Assembly (NCBI GenBank): GCA_946482295.1
Contig: CAMLRB010000168.1
Coordinates: forward strand, 1 to 7,885
Origin: an uncultured Bacteriovorax sp.
Lineage (GTDB): Bacteria > Bdellovibrionota > Bacteriovoracia > Bacteriovoracales > Bacteriovoracaceae
Length of the DNA stretch: 7,885 bases
Direction: 5' to 3'
Of the stretch, positions 1 through 5,913 are shown piece by piece. A program made the translations under genes and the position numbers. Below the pieces are notes generated by a model that saw only the letters and a program-made list of their open reading frames with translations, made no database searches and had not been told where the DNA came from. Numbering within the stretch: the stretch's first letter is position 1; the number at the start of each line of letters is the position of its first letter.

Positions 1-215
1 AAAGATTGCGTCCAATTTTGATGACGAGTTTTGCCACTATCGCAGGCGCTATTCCTGCTGCTGTTGCCCTAGGGCCAGGAGCGGAAAGTTTGAAACCGAT
101 GTCATGGGCCGTTATTGGAGGAGTTATGGTATCGACCGTCCTGACATTGTTTGTTGTTCCGGCAATCTATTCGCTCTTGTCACCTAACATAAGACATGAT
201 GAAGTGATTGAATGA
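1..215 (+). CDS. RND-family efflux transporter, C-terminal end (partial, 5' truncated by window)
   Basis: Only the last 71 or so residues are present; reading is continuous from the window edge in the frame of base 3, so no start codon should be assigned here. The fragment reads RLRPILMTSFATIAGAIPAA, then a Gly/Ala-rich loop (LGPGAES), then AVIGGVMVSTVLTLFVVPAIY. This matches the last two transmembrane helices of HAE1/AcrB-type resistance-nodulation-division pumps, including the conserved RP(I)LMT entry to TM11 and the GG-x2-VST-x-LTLFVVPxxY signature of TM12. Such proteins are proton-driven inner-membrane pumps working with a periplasmic adaptor and an outer-membrane channel; those partners would lie upstream, outside the window. 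The substrate cannot be inferred from this piece. The stop overlaps the next start as ATGA, so the two are probably co-transcribed and translationally coupled. Confidence 0.9.
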   Translation, partial: RLRPILMTSFATIAGAIPAAVALGPGAESLKPMSWAVIGGVMVSTVLTLFVVPAIYSLLSPNIRHDEVIE

Positions 216-724
216 AGAATCCTGTCATCACACTACAAGAAAACGCTTCTGAGTTTTTTGATAAAACTCAAAAGAAGCACGCCGCTCAGATGGAATGTAA
301 GGCCGGTTGCTCAAAGTGTTGTATGACAGACATAAGTGTATTTGAAATTGAATCAGATCGCATTCAAGAATGGTTCGAAAGTCAGACTGAAGAAACACAA
401 AATATTCTAAAAACAAAATGGCAGACACCAGTAGAAGCTGGTGCCTGCACTTTTCTCTATGAAGGTCAGTGTTCTATCTATGAAGCACGTCCTCTCATTT
501 GCCGCACACAAGGCCTTCCTCTTTTTGTCGCTTCAGAAAATGTTCTCGATTATTGTCCGCTTAATTTTAAAGACGGGGATCCGGAAAAGAATGATTGGTT
601 GAATCTGGAGAGGATGAACACCCTTCTTTCATTTGCAGCAAAGACAACAAAGAGAGAAGGGCGCGTACGATTAAAAAAACTTAAAGATAAATTACTTAAT
701 AGCTCGTTCAATAAAACGGAGTAG
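212..724 (+). CDS. YkgJ-family cysteine cluster (CxxCxxCC-type) protein
   Basis: A 170-residue soluble protein with no signal peptide. Near the N-terminus it has C29-x3-C33-x2-C36-C37 (CKAGCSKCC), followed by C79, C87 in the segment CSIYEARPLICR, then C97 and C115. This spacing is the hallmark of the YkgJ / UPF0153 zinc- or iron-chelating family, where the cysteines are thought to bind metal, probably an Fe-S cluster; the biochemical role of the family is not established. The C-terminal 40 residues are Lys/Arg-rich and look unstructured. The ATG overlaps the RND pump stop by 4 bases with no separate Shine-Dalgarno, so translation likely depends on the upstream gene. Its last 33 bases overlap the 3' end of the opposite-strand carboxypeptidase gene. 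I am confident of the family, not of a function; a link to efflux is suggested only by position. Confidence 0.85.
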   Translation: MKNPVITLQENASEFFDKTQKKHAAQMECKAGCSKCCMTDISVFEIESDRIQEWFESQTEETQNILKTKWQTPVEAGACTFLYEGQCSIYEARPLICRTQGLPLFVASENVLDYCPLNFKDGDPEKNDWLNLERMNTLLSFAAKTTKREGRVRLKKLKDKLLNSSFNKTE

Positions 725-1765
725 TGCCGGGCGATTTTGCTCCCAGTAATATTCAACTCGCGAATAATCGGGCCATTTATTGTTTGAGAGTTCAACAGTC
801 AGTTGTAAATCACCACGATAGTGAATACTCCAGTCTTGCATTCCACCATTCACTTCATACCAAGCGTGGCCATTAGTGATTCCGTTTTCAAACGTTGTGG
901 AGTTGGCTATATACGGTGCAAGTCCAGCATACTCAAGACTTAATTCTTTGACTTTGTATTCTTCTTTGAAAACATCAGCAGTAGTATCCCAAGGATAGTT
1001 CACCACTTCAGCTCCACCATGAAAATTAGCAGAGAGGACGAAGTTATGTTCCTTTTGCCATTTCATCACGGCCTGAGTCTCCAACTGACGTCCATCCATT
1101 TTATCGATGTTATCTGTCGTCGAAAAATCAGGGAAGTCGCGATTGAGATCGACATATTTACTATTTCCACGTGTACCATTGGCAGCACCATCTGGATTCA
1201 TAGAAGGTAGAATATAAATTTGTACTTCATTCAGAAGATGAGTAATTTGCGGATCACTTCCATCTTTCGTCAGTAATTCTTTAATCAGTCGAACCATAAG
1301 TTCACGCCCGACAATTTCATCACCGTGCATGTTGCCGATGAATTTGAATTTTGGTTTATCAGAATTTACTGAAACATTACGAGCAATTTTCATCACCCAT
1401 AATTCTCTTCCTTTTGCCGTTTTTCCAATCGATTTTAATTCAGCTACTTTTGGAAAACGGGCAGCCACTGCTTTTAAATCTTTTTCAATTTCTTCGGGAG
1501 TTGGATAGGGAGAGCGAGCTTTGTCTGTGGAAATTGTTTGGTGATTAAATTGAATTTTATTCTGTGAAAGAAACTTAGCTAATCCTTTTGGTCCATAGAC
1601 CTCAACACTTTCACGACTCAAGTGATCCAGGGTGAGCTCAGGTCGCGATTTCAAAAGTTCAATGATTTTTTCGGATGGGCGATGAATAACAAGAGATTCT
1701 TCGACAATTTTAGCTTGGGCCGTAGCGAGGGAAAGAAGTGACAGTAGAATATATTTAGTGAACAT
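692..1765 (-). CDS. secreted M14-family zinc carboxypeptidase (N/E, M14B-like)
   Basis: A 357-residue exported metallocarboxypeptidase that should remove C-terminal residues from peptides in the periplasm or outside the cell. I chose the ATG at 1765 because AAGGA lies 8 bases before it; the ATG at 1774 adds only MRL and has no usable ribosome site. Residues 1-18 form a signal peptide ending AQA. Zinc ligands and catalytic residues are all visible (numbering from 1765): H147-x2-E150 in NMHGDEIVGRE, R199, N208-R209 in DLNRDFPD, H249 in SANFHGG, Y303 in NGHAWYEV and catalytic E326 in LTVELS. The NMHGDE, GGMQD and HGG-x4-NYP-x-D blocks point to the carboxypeptidase N/E/D subfamily. D260, 11 residues after H249, and Q310 match S1' residues that give preference for Lys/Arg in duck carboxypeptidase D. 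The protein stops soon after E326, so the transthyretin-like domain common in animal homologues is absent. A segment of about 80 residues between signal peptide and catalytic domain may be a propeptide (inference). Confidence 0.92.
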   Translation of the reverse strand: MFTKYILLSLLSLATAQAKIVEESLVIHRPSEKIIELLKSRPELTLDHLSRESVEVYGPKGLAKFLSQNKIQFNHQTISTDKARSPYPTPEEIEKDLKAVAARFPKVAELKSIGKTAKGRELWVMKIARNVSVNSDKPKFKFIGNMHGDEIVGRELMVRLIKELLTKDGSDPQITHLLNEVQIYILPSMNPDGAANGTRGNSKYVDLNRDFPDFSTTDNIDKMDGRQLETQAVMKWQKEHNFVLSANFHGGAEVVNYPWDTTADVFKEEYKVKELSLEYAGLAPYIANSTTFENGITNGHAWYEVNGGMQDWSIHYRGDLQLTVELSNNKWPDYSRVEYYWEQNRPALLRFIERAIK

Positions 1766-1890
1766 CAGTCTCATCCTTGAGAGAGATTATTGGTTAATTT
1801 CAAGGATAGCCCCAGACCGAATTTGTGCCTATACGAAATGCATGAGTGTTTGAAAATGAGAGAAAGAAAAAAGATCAAGTATTTCATTCC

Positions 1891-1919
1891 TTGACCCTCA
1901 AAGGTCCTCGCGGTAAATT
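1891..1919 (+). promoter_or_regulatory. candidate sigma70-type promoter of the MscS-family gene
   Basis: TTGACC at 1891-1896 (5 of 6 matches to the -35 consensus) is separated by exactly 17 bases from TAAATT at 1914-1919 (4 of 6 to the -10). Transcription would begin near 1926, giving a leader of about 50 bases before the ATG at 1978. This placement is itself an argument against the upstream GTG at 1846 as translation start. Read by eye only; not tested. Confidence 0.4.
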
Positions 1920-1977
1920 TGAAAAGCTCTTCAAAATCACAGAAAATTCCTCTGAGTCTTATGGAGTTACTATTAAG

Positions 1978-3684
1978 ATGAACGCGCGCCTTTTTTCATT
2001 GTTGTTTGTTTTCATCGCCTCTCTTTTTTTCTCCATCACAATGTTTCCTAATCCTGAAGCACAAATCCCAACGATGCTTATCAAGGATACGCTCAAACCG
2101 AAGCCTATTGTTGATTCCGGTACAAATGTTGGTTCAACCCCTTCATCAGAAGTTGATAAACTGAAAAGTCCACGCGACACCATGGCCACATTTTTAAATG
2201 CCATGGAAGAGGTGAAGGCACGTTCATCAAATTCTGGTTATGCTTATAATGAAGCTATTAAGACGTTGGATCTTTCACAAGTAAAAGAAACTCTGCGTGG
2301 CCCATTCGGAAGATTGGCAGCAGAGAGATTAATCAACACGCTTGATCGAATTGCCGTAATCAAATTAGCGAGAATTCCCAATTATTCAGACGGCCCGAAG
2401 TGGGTTTTAAGAAAACAAACTTTAATGGAAGGGGACCGTGCTTACGATGTGGAAATTGCCATTGAAAAAAATGCAGATGGTGCCTGGAGATTTTCAACTC
2501 AAACAGTTCAAAGCATTGATCTTCTATACGCAACAGTCGCCAAACAAAACGTCCTAAAGGGAACTACTGAGCTTACGAATTGGAGAACGAATTTAAAAGC
2601 GGCCATGCCAAAATGGATGGGCAACGAAATTTTTATTTTCAAAAATGGTCAGTGGATCGGTTTTATTGCCATCTTTATCCTTTCTCTTTTTGTTTTGAGT
2701 CTCATCAGAATTTTGCTTGCTTTCTATGCCAAAAAACAAGTTCGCTTAGAGTTTCTTCCAACAACGGGTGATGATTTTTATCGCCGTACACTTCCATTTG
2801 GTCTTTTGGCCTTCTCGCTCACATGGATGTGGTTATTTCGTTTTCTGGAACTTGATATATCGACCTTCGCCTTTCTCTGGCGAGCATTCTATATCTTGAT
2901 TGCCATCACATCTGTGTGGTCAACCTTAAACGTTGTTGATTACATCGCTCTTCATTTCGAAAAGCGTGCTCAAGAAAGCAATAATAAATTTGATGATGTT
3001 CTTGTTCCGATGCTCAAAAAATCAACTAAGGTTGTCGTCGTTGGTTTGGGACTCATTCTCATTGCTCACAGTTTGACCTTTGATGTCGCCAGCATTCTGG
3101 CCGGTCTAGGGATCGGGGGGGTGGCCATCGCCCTTGCAGCAAAAGATACAATTTCTAATCTCTTTGGTTCAGTTACAGTCATTATGGATCGCCCTTTTCT
3201 TATTGGTGATTACGTCATTCTCGATAAGGGGGGATTAGAAGGAACTGTTGAAGAAGTTGGTTTTAGAAGTACACGCCTGCGCACACCTCATCAATCAATT
3301 GTGAGTTTACCCAATAACGTTCTCGCAAACATGGCAATTGATAACTACGGTATGCGAGGCTCACGTCGTTTTAAAACGATGTTGTGTATAGAGTACGGAA
3401 CACCACTTGATAAGTTAGAAGAATTTTGTGAACGTTTAAGATACGTCTGCAAAATTCACCAATTTGTAGATCCATCGACTGCGCAAGTATACGTTCACGA
3501 GATGACAGACAAGTCAGTAAATATTCTTTTCAACGTCTTCTTTAATACAAAAGATGGAAATATCGAACTGACAGAACGTCATAAGATGATTATTGAGATT
3601 TTAAAAATTGCAGAAGAGTTAGGTGTAAAATTCGCGACTCCTCCACAACTCATGGTCACTACAAAAGAGATCTCTGTCCCTTAA
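1978..3684 (+). CDS. MscS-family mechanosensitive ion channel with N-terminal periplasmic domain
   Basis: A small-conductance mechanosensitive channel homologue of 568 residues, about twice the length of E. coli MscS. The frame is open back to a GTG at 1846, but I prefer ATG 1978: it has GGAG 11 bases upstream, it makes the hydrophobic stretch at residues 4-21 a normal signal sequence, and a candidate promoter lies at 1891-1919. Residues about 66-186 are a predicted periplasmic domain opening with SPRDTMATFLNAM, a motif seen ahead of many long bacterial MscS proteins. Transmembrane segments follow at about 226-249, 270-289, 300-323 and 350-365. The pore helix (about 368-396) has the Gly/Ala-rich packing AGLGIGGVAIALAAKD-TISNLFG, then RPFLIGDYV opens the beta domain. 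The C-terminal alpha/beta vestibule runs to about 561. Lys-Asp replaces the Gln-Gly of the E. coli TM3 hinge. The expected role is release of solutes on hypo-osmotic shock from the inner membrane; other gating signals are possible for long homologues. The last 26 bases overlap the opposite-strand lipoprotein gene. Confidence 0.92.
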   Translation: MNARLFSLLFVFIASLFFSITMFPNPEAQIPTMLIKDTLKPKPIVDSGTNVGSTPSSEVDKLKSPRDTMATFLNAMEEVKARSSNSGYAYNEAIKTLDLSQVKETLRGPFGRLAAERLINTLDRIAVIKLARIPNYSDGPKWVLRKQTLMEGDRAYDVEIAIEKNADGAWRFSTQTVQSIDLLYATVAKQNVLKGTTELTNWRTNLKAAMPKWMGNEIFIFKNGQWIGFIAIFILSLFVLSLIRILLAFYAKKQVRLEFLPTTGDDFYRRTLPFGLLAFSLTWMWLFRFLELDISTFAFLWRAFYILIAITSVWSTLNVVDYIALHFEKRAQESNNKFDDVLVPMLKKSTKVVVVGLGLILIAHSLTFDVASILAGLGIGGVAIALAAKDTISNLFGSVTVIMDRPFLIGDYVILDKGGLEGTVEEVGFRSTRLRTPHQSIVSLPNNVLANMAIDNYGMRGSRRFKTMLCIEYGTPLDKLEEFCERLRYVCKIHQFVDPSTAQVYVHEMTDKSVNILFNVFFNTKDGNIELTERHKMIIEILKIAEELGVKFATPPQLMVTTKEISVP

Positions 3685-4543
3685 AACTTGTTCCACTGTC
3701 AGGTAGAAAAGCGTTGTAGCGAAGAGTGATTGGTTTATTCTCTCCTAAATCTTTTGGATCCGTCGTTTTTCTGAATGTCTCTTCATTCACCGGAAAGGCC
3801 GTAATCAATTCTTCTTTTTTAGATTTGAGATTGATTGTCGAATAGATAAGGAGATAATCATTTTTTTCTTGTGGTGCTTTCGCAAGAAGTTTCACAAAAC
3901 TCGTCACAAGTTTATAACCAGGAATGGTTTCTTCCAAGCGAGAAACTTTGAGCTCGTTAAAATTGAAGTGACGAATTTCCTTCGAAACATTTTTGAGTTC
4001 TTCCACGGATGTATTTTTGAAAGCAATTTTACCTGCAAAAAAAGTCACATTGGAAAAAAGTGATCCATCACTTGTCCAGGGAACGAGAGATTCATTCTGA
4101 AGATTAAATCCTATGTTTAATGTAGGAGCAATCCAACGCTCACGTTTGTATCCATATGGCGTTTCGATAATGCTGAAGAGATAACCATAAGTGTGAATGA
4201 TTCCTGCATGCACATGTAAATTATCATTTCTAATACCGAAGGCCTCTTGAAGCTTTGTCATGATTTGATGATCGACAATAGTTTTCTTTGCGTTTGAATC
4301 GAAGTTTAAGCTTTGACCCCAAAGGCCTAATAAACTTTTATCGGCCAAATCATTTTCGATATGGGGAATGGAAGTCAGTATGTCTTTTTGACCTTTTAAA
4401 ATATCTAGCGTGAGAGCGTTCCAATACTGGTTATAGGCCATCGACAGCTCATTACTAATGATCCGTGAAGGTTTCGAGGAACATGCGCTTAAAAAGGAGA
4501 GGAATAATGCCAAGAGTGTGAGAAGTGTCTTTTTCATAGGCAT
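3659..4543 (-). CDS. unrecognised lipoprotein
   Basis: A 294-residue protein with a clear lipoprotein signal: MPMKKT, a hydrophobic core, and lipobox LSAC with the lipidated cysteine at C21. The following SSKPSR has no Asp at +2, so outer-membrane sorting is likely by the E. coli rule. I do not recognise the mature domain. It is a mixed alpha/beta sequence containing HVHAGIIHTYGYLFSIIETPYGYKRERWI around residues 110-138 and later beta-rich stretches (DYLLIYSTINLKSK, ITAFPVN). It has no catalytic motif that I can name and no further cysteines. The ATG at 4543 is preceded by GAGGA at a rather long spacing of 12 bases; the ATG two codons later is an alternative. Upstream lies a dyad element (4583-4609), the only regulatory hint. 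Its 3' end overlaps the MscS-family gene by 26 bases. Function unknown. Confidence 0.8.
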   Translation of the reverse strand: MPMKKTLLTLLALFLSFLSACSSKPSRIISNELSMAYNQYWNALTLDILKGQKDILTSIPHIENDLADKSLLGLWGQSLNFDSNAKKTIVDHQIMTKLQEAFGIRNDNLHVHAGIIHTYGYLFSIIETPYGYKRERWIAPTLNIGFNLQNESLVPWTSDGSLFSNVTFFAGKIAFKNTSVEELKNVSKEIRHFNFNELKVSRLEETIPGYKLVTSFVKLLAKAPQEKNDYLLIYSTINLKSKKEELITAFPVNEETFRKTTDPKDLGENKPITLRYNAFLPDSGTSFKGQRSLL

Positions 4544-4582
4544 AGATTCTCATAATCCTCAGAAAATGGGCACTTAAAAGTC

Positions 4583-4609
4583 TTATCTTGAGACAATTGT
4601 CCCTGATAA
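4583..4609. promoter_or_regulatory. dyad-symmetric element, candidate operator in divergent region
   Basis: A perfect 10-base palindrome GACAATTGTC (4592-4601) is flanked by an outer inverted pair, TTATC (4583-4587) and GATAA (4605-4609), with spacers of 4 and 3 bases. Read on the minus strand, TTATCA and GATAAG with 16 bases between them also give a weak promoter (4 of 6 matches each) pointing at the lipoprotein gene. A regulator binding here could thus block that promoter; this is inference. It lies 33 bases upstream of the -35 of the small membrane protein gene, so it could affect both. Confidence 0.35.
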
Positions 4610-4641
4610 CACCATGAAAAGTGATTGGTTAAAAGGGAAAT

Positions 4642-4670
4642 TTCAGAAATAGCTTAATCACTTCTATAAT
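4642..4670 (+). promoter_or_regulatory. sigma70-type promoter of the small membrane protein gene
   Basis: A perfect TATAAT at 4665-4670 is preceded, 17 bases upstream, by TTCAGA at 4642-4647 (4 of 6 matches to TTGACA). Transcription would start near A4677, giving a leader of about 51 bases. This is the best housekeeping-type promoter in the window. Confidence 0.6.
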
Positions 4671-4677
4671 GGCTCCA

Positions 4678-4713
4678 TCGCAACTTTCCAAATAAACCAT
4701 CCGGAAATTGCGA
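4678..4713 (+). promoter_or_regulatory. 5' leader stem-loop ending just before the Shine-Dalgarno
   Basis: TCGCAA-C-TTTCC (4678-4689) pairs with GGAAATTGCGA (4703-4713), giving 11 base pairs with one bulged C at 4684 and a 13-base A-rich loop. The stem begins at about +2 of the predicted transcript and stops one base before AGGAG (4715-4719). A hairpin at the extreme 5' end can protect mRNA from 5'-dependent decay, as in E. coli ompA. Alternatively it could gate ribosome access or be a DNA-level operator. The Shine-Dalgarno itself is left unpaired. Confidence 0.55.
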
Positions 4714-4727
4714 CAGGAGTACAGTCT

Positions 4728-4976
4728 ATGCATATGACAAAAAACTTCATTGAGGGTAACAACCAGACTTCTTTCTGGAGTACGTGCCTGATGCTGGTAA
4801 CAGCGTTTGCTATTGCTGATGCTTTTACTGGAGGTCTACTCAGAGAGTCTGTCTTGATTGGTACCGCTGAATATGCAGTGGCCTTTGCTCTGGTGATTGC
4901 GACTGTTGGAGTTTACGCCTCAGATGGCCCACCAGGATTGAGATTTATTCGCTCATGCTCCCGCCACAAATTATGA
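4728..4976 (+). CDS. orphan small membrane protein, two predicted helices
   Basis: An 82-residue protein that I do not recognise. The ATG at 4728 has AGGAG 8 bases upstream, an ideal spacing; the ATG two codons later (4734) is less well placed. After a polar N-terminus (to about residue 14) there is a hydrophobic helix at about 15-34 (WSTCLMLVTAFAIADAF), a short polar loop GGLLRES, and a second helix at about 47-64 (AEYAVAFALVIATVGVYA). A basic tail follows (SDGPPG-LRFIRSCSRHKL). The positive tail suggests that both ends face the cytoplasm. Asp31 and Glu48 lie in or at the edge of the helices. The gene has its own promoter, a leader hairpin and a strong terminator, so it is a complete monocistronic unit. 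That arrangement supports a real and probably well expressed gene despite its size. The neighbours give no functional clue. Confidence 0.65.
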   Translation: MHMTKNFIEGNNQTSFWSTCLMLVTAFAIADAFTGGLLRESVLIGTAEYAVAFALVIATVGVYASDGPPGLRFIRSCSRHKL

Positions 4977-5004
4977 AGTCGCTTAATTTAAATTGATTTA
5001 AAAG

Positions 5005-5033
5005 GCCCCGTGGATCCGGGGCTTTTTTATTTT
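5005..5033. terminator. strong intrinsic terminator, likely bidirectional
   Basis: GCCCCG (5005-5010) pairs with CGGGGC (5017-5022) around the loop TGGATC, followed by TTTTTTATTTT on the plus strand. It lies 28 bases after the small membrane protein stop. On the minus strand the same stem is followed by CTTTTAAA, so it can also end the operon whose last stop codon is at 5032-5034. The T-tract overlaps that stop. Confidence 0.88.
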
Positions 5034-5913
5034 AGTCGATAATGACAGATTCTTTCGAACGCTTTTCAATAAATTTATCAATATGCTTACGAAATTCAAC
5101 ACGGTCCTTTGGTTCTATTGAGCCGATAACACCTTTCCAATAGGTCGGATCAGTAACATGCTTCTTCACAATTTTATCGAGTCTTTTAATGATCGCTAAA
5201 CCTTCTGGGGTTTTGGAACAAGCTGTGTATTGAGTGACATAATGTTCAGCATCCTCAAGTGGAATAATCATTAAACGCACTTTGCTTGTTGTATCTGCTT
5301 TTTCCATCTCTTGAACGACAAATGGATACTCCAAAGTGTAATCAACTCTACCGTTTTTAATTTGCGGAGTAACGGTTTGAATGAATGTATTGTAAACCTG
5401 GCGTTTATAATTTCCCTTATGAGACGCTAGGATGCGATCTATAGTTTCTCCGTATGAGCGTCCCTCTGCTAACGAACCTTTTAACTCCTCAACTTGAATG
5501 ATTTTCTTCAACGTTATATGTCCGCCTAATTTTTTAATGAGCGCTTTGCCTTTATCTTCAGTCATGATGAGCTGTGGGGCCGGTTGATTGTATTGGGAAG
5601 TGAGATAGGCAAAGGCGCGTCTGCGAGTAAATTCCGAACTACCGGGATAACAAATAAGGCGTTTACTCTGCATGTCTGCTTCGATACGCGTGATTGTTGC
5701 GGCCATGATGAGCTGTTCGTAATCTTTTAATCCTTCATAATAGAGTTTAAATAGCGGATGCTTTTCATTCACAATATTAGACTTTGGAGGGGGAAGTGTC
5801 TTACTTGAAGTCGCAAAGGCCCAAGTCATGACAGGCTTTTTACCTTCCGTTTCTGCATAAGAGTTTGAGAATGAATTTGAGAATAATAAAAGGCTTATTA
5901 AAAGCGCTTTCAT
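5032..5913 (-). CDS. periplasmic solute-binding-like protein (TIGR02285-like)
   Basis: A 293-residue exported protein; residues 1-20 are a signal peptide ending SYA. The mature part opens with a strand-like segment (VMTWAFA) and a PPP loop, as in family 3 extracellular solute-binding proteins. The block from about 66 to 112 (ITRIEADMQSKRLICYPGSSEF-TRRRAFAYLTSQY) resembles a family of uncharacterised binding-protein-like proteins (TIGR02285) that I recall as having several members in Bdellovibrio. C88 and C232 are the only cysteines and could form a disulfide. No transporter permease or ATPase gene is near, so a sensory or orphan binding role is as likely as uptake. The ATG shares one base with the upstream agmatinase-family stop (TAATG), giving translational coupling. 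Family assignment is from memory of the sequence pattern and is moderately sure; the ligand is unknown. Confidence 0.65.
   Translation of the reverse strand: MKALLISLLLFSNSFSNSYAETEGKKPVMTWAFATSSKTLPPPKSNIVNEKHPLFKLYYEGLKDYEQLIMAATITRIEADMQSKRLICYPGSSEFTRRRAFAYLTSQYNQPAPQLIMTEDKGKALIKKLGGHITLKKIIQVEELKGSLAEGRSYGETIDRILASHKGNYKRQVYNTFIQTVTPQIKNGRVDYTLEYPFVVQEMEKADTTSKVRLMIIPLEDAEHYVTQYTACSKTPEGLAIIKRLDKIVKKHVTDPTYWKGVIGSIEPKDRVEFRKHIDKFIEKRSKESVIID

Noticed and set aside
1775..1845. Promoter for the carboxypeptidase gene on the minus strand
   Set aside because: AATAAT and TTGAAA occur but not at workable spacing, so no call was made.
1846..1977. GTG-started 44-residue extension of the MscS-family protein
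   Set aside because: It is highly charged, lacks a ribosome site, would bury the signal sequence, and overlaps the candidate promoter. ATG 1978 explains the gene better.
3721..4630. Repeated word GTGATTGGTT near 3725 and at 4621
   Set aside because: Ten bases, only two copies, one inside a coding region with no shared context; chance is the simplest explanation.
4728..4976. Reading the small gene as a non-coding RNA instead of a protein
   Set aside because: The ideal Shine-Dalgarno spacing and two well-formed hydrophobic helices favour a protein, although an RNA role of the leader hairpin stays possible.
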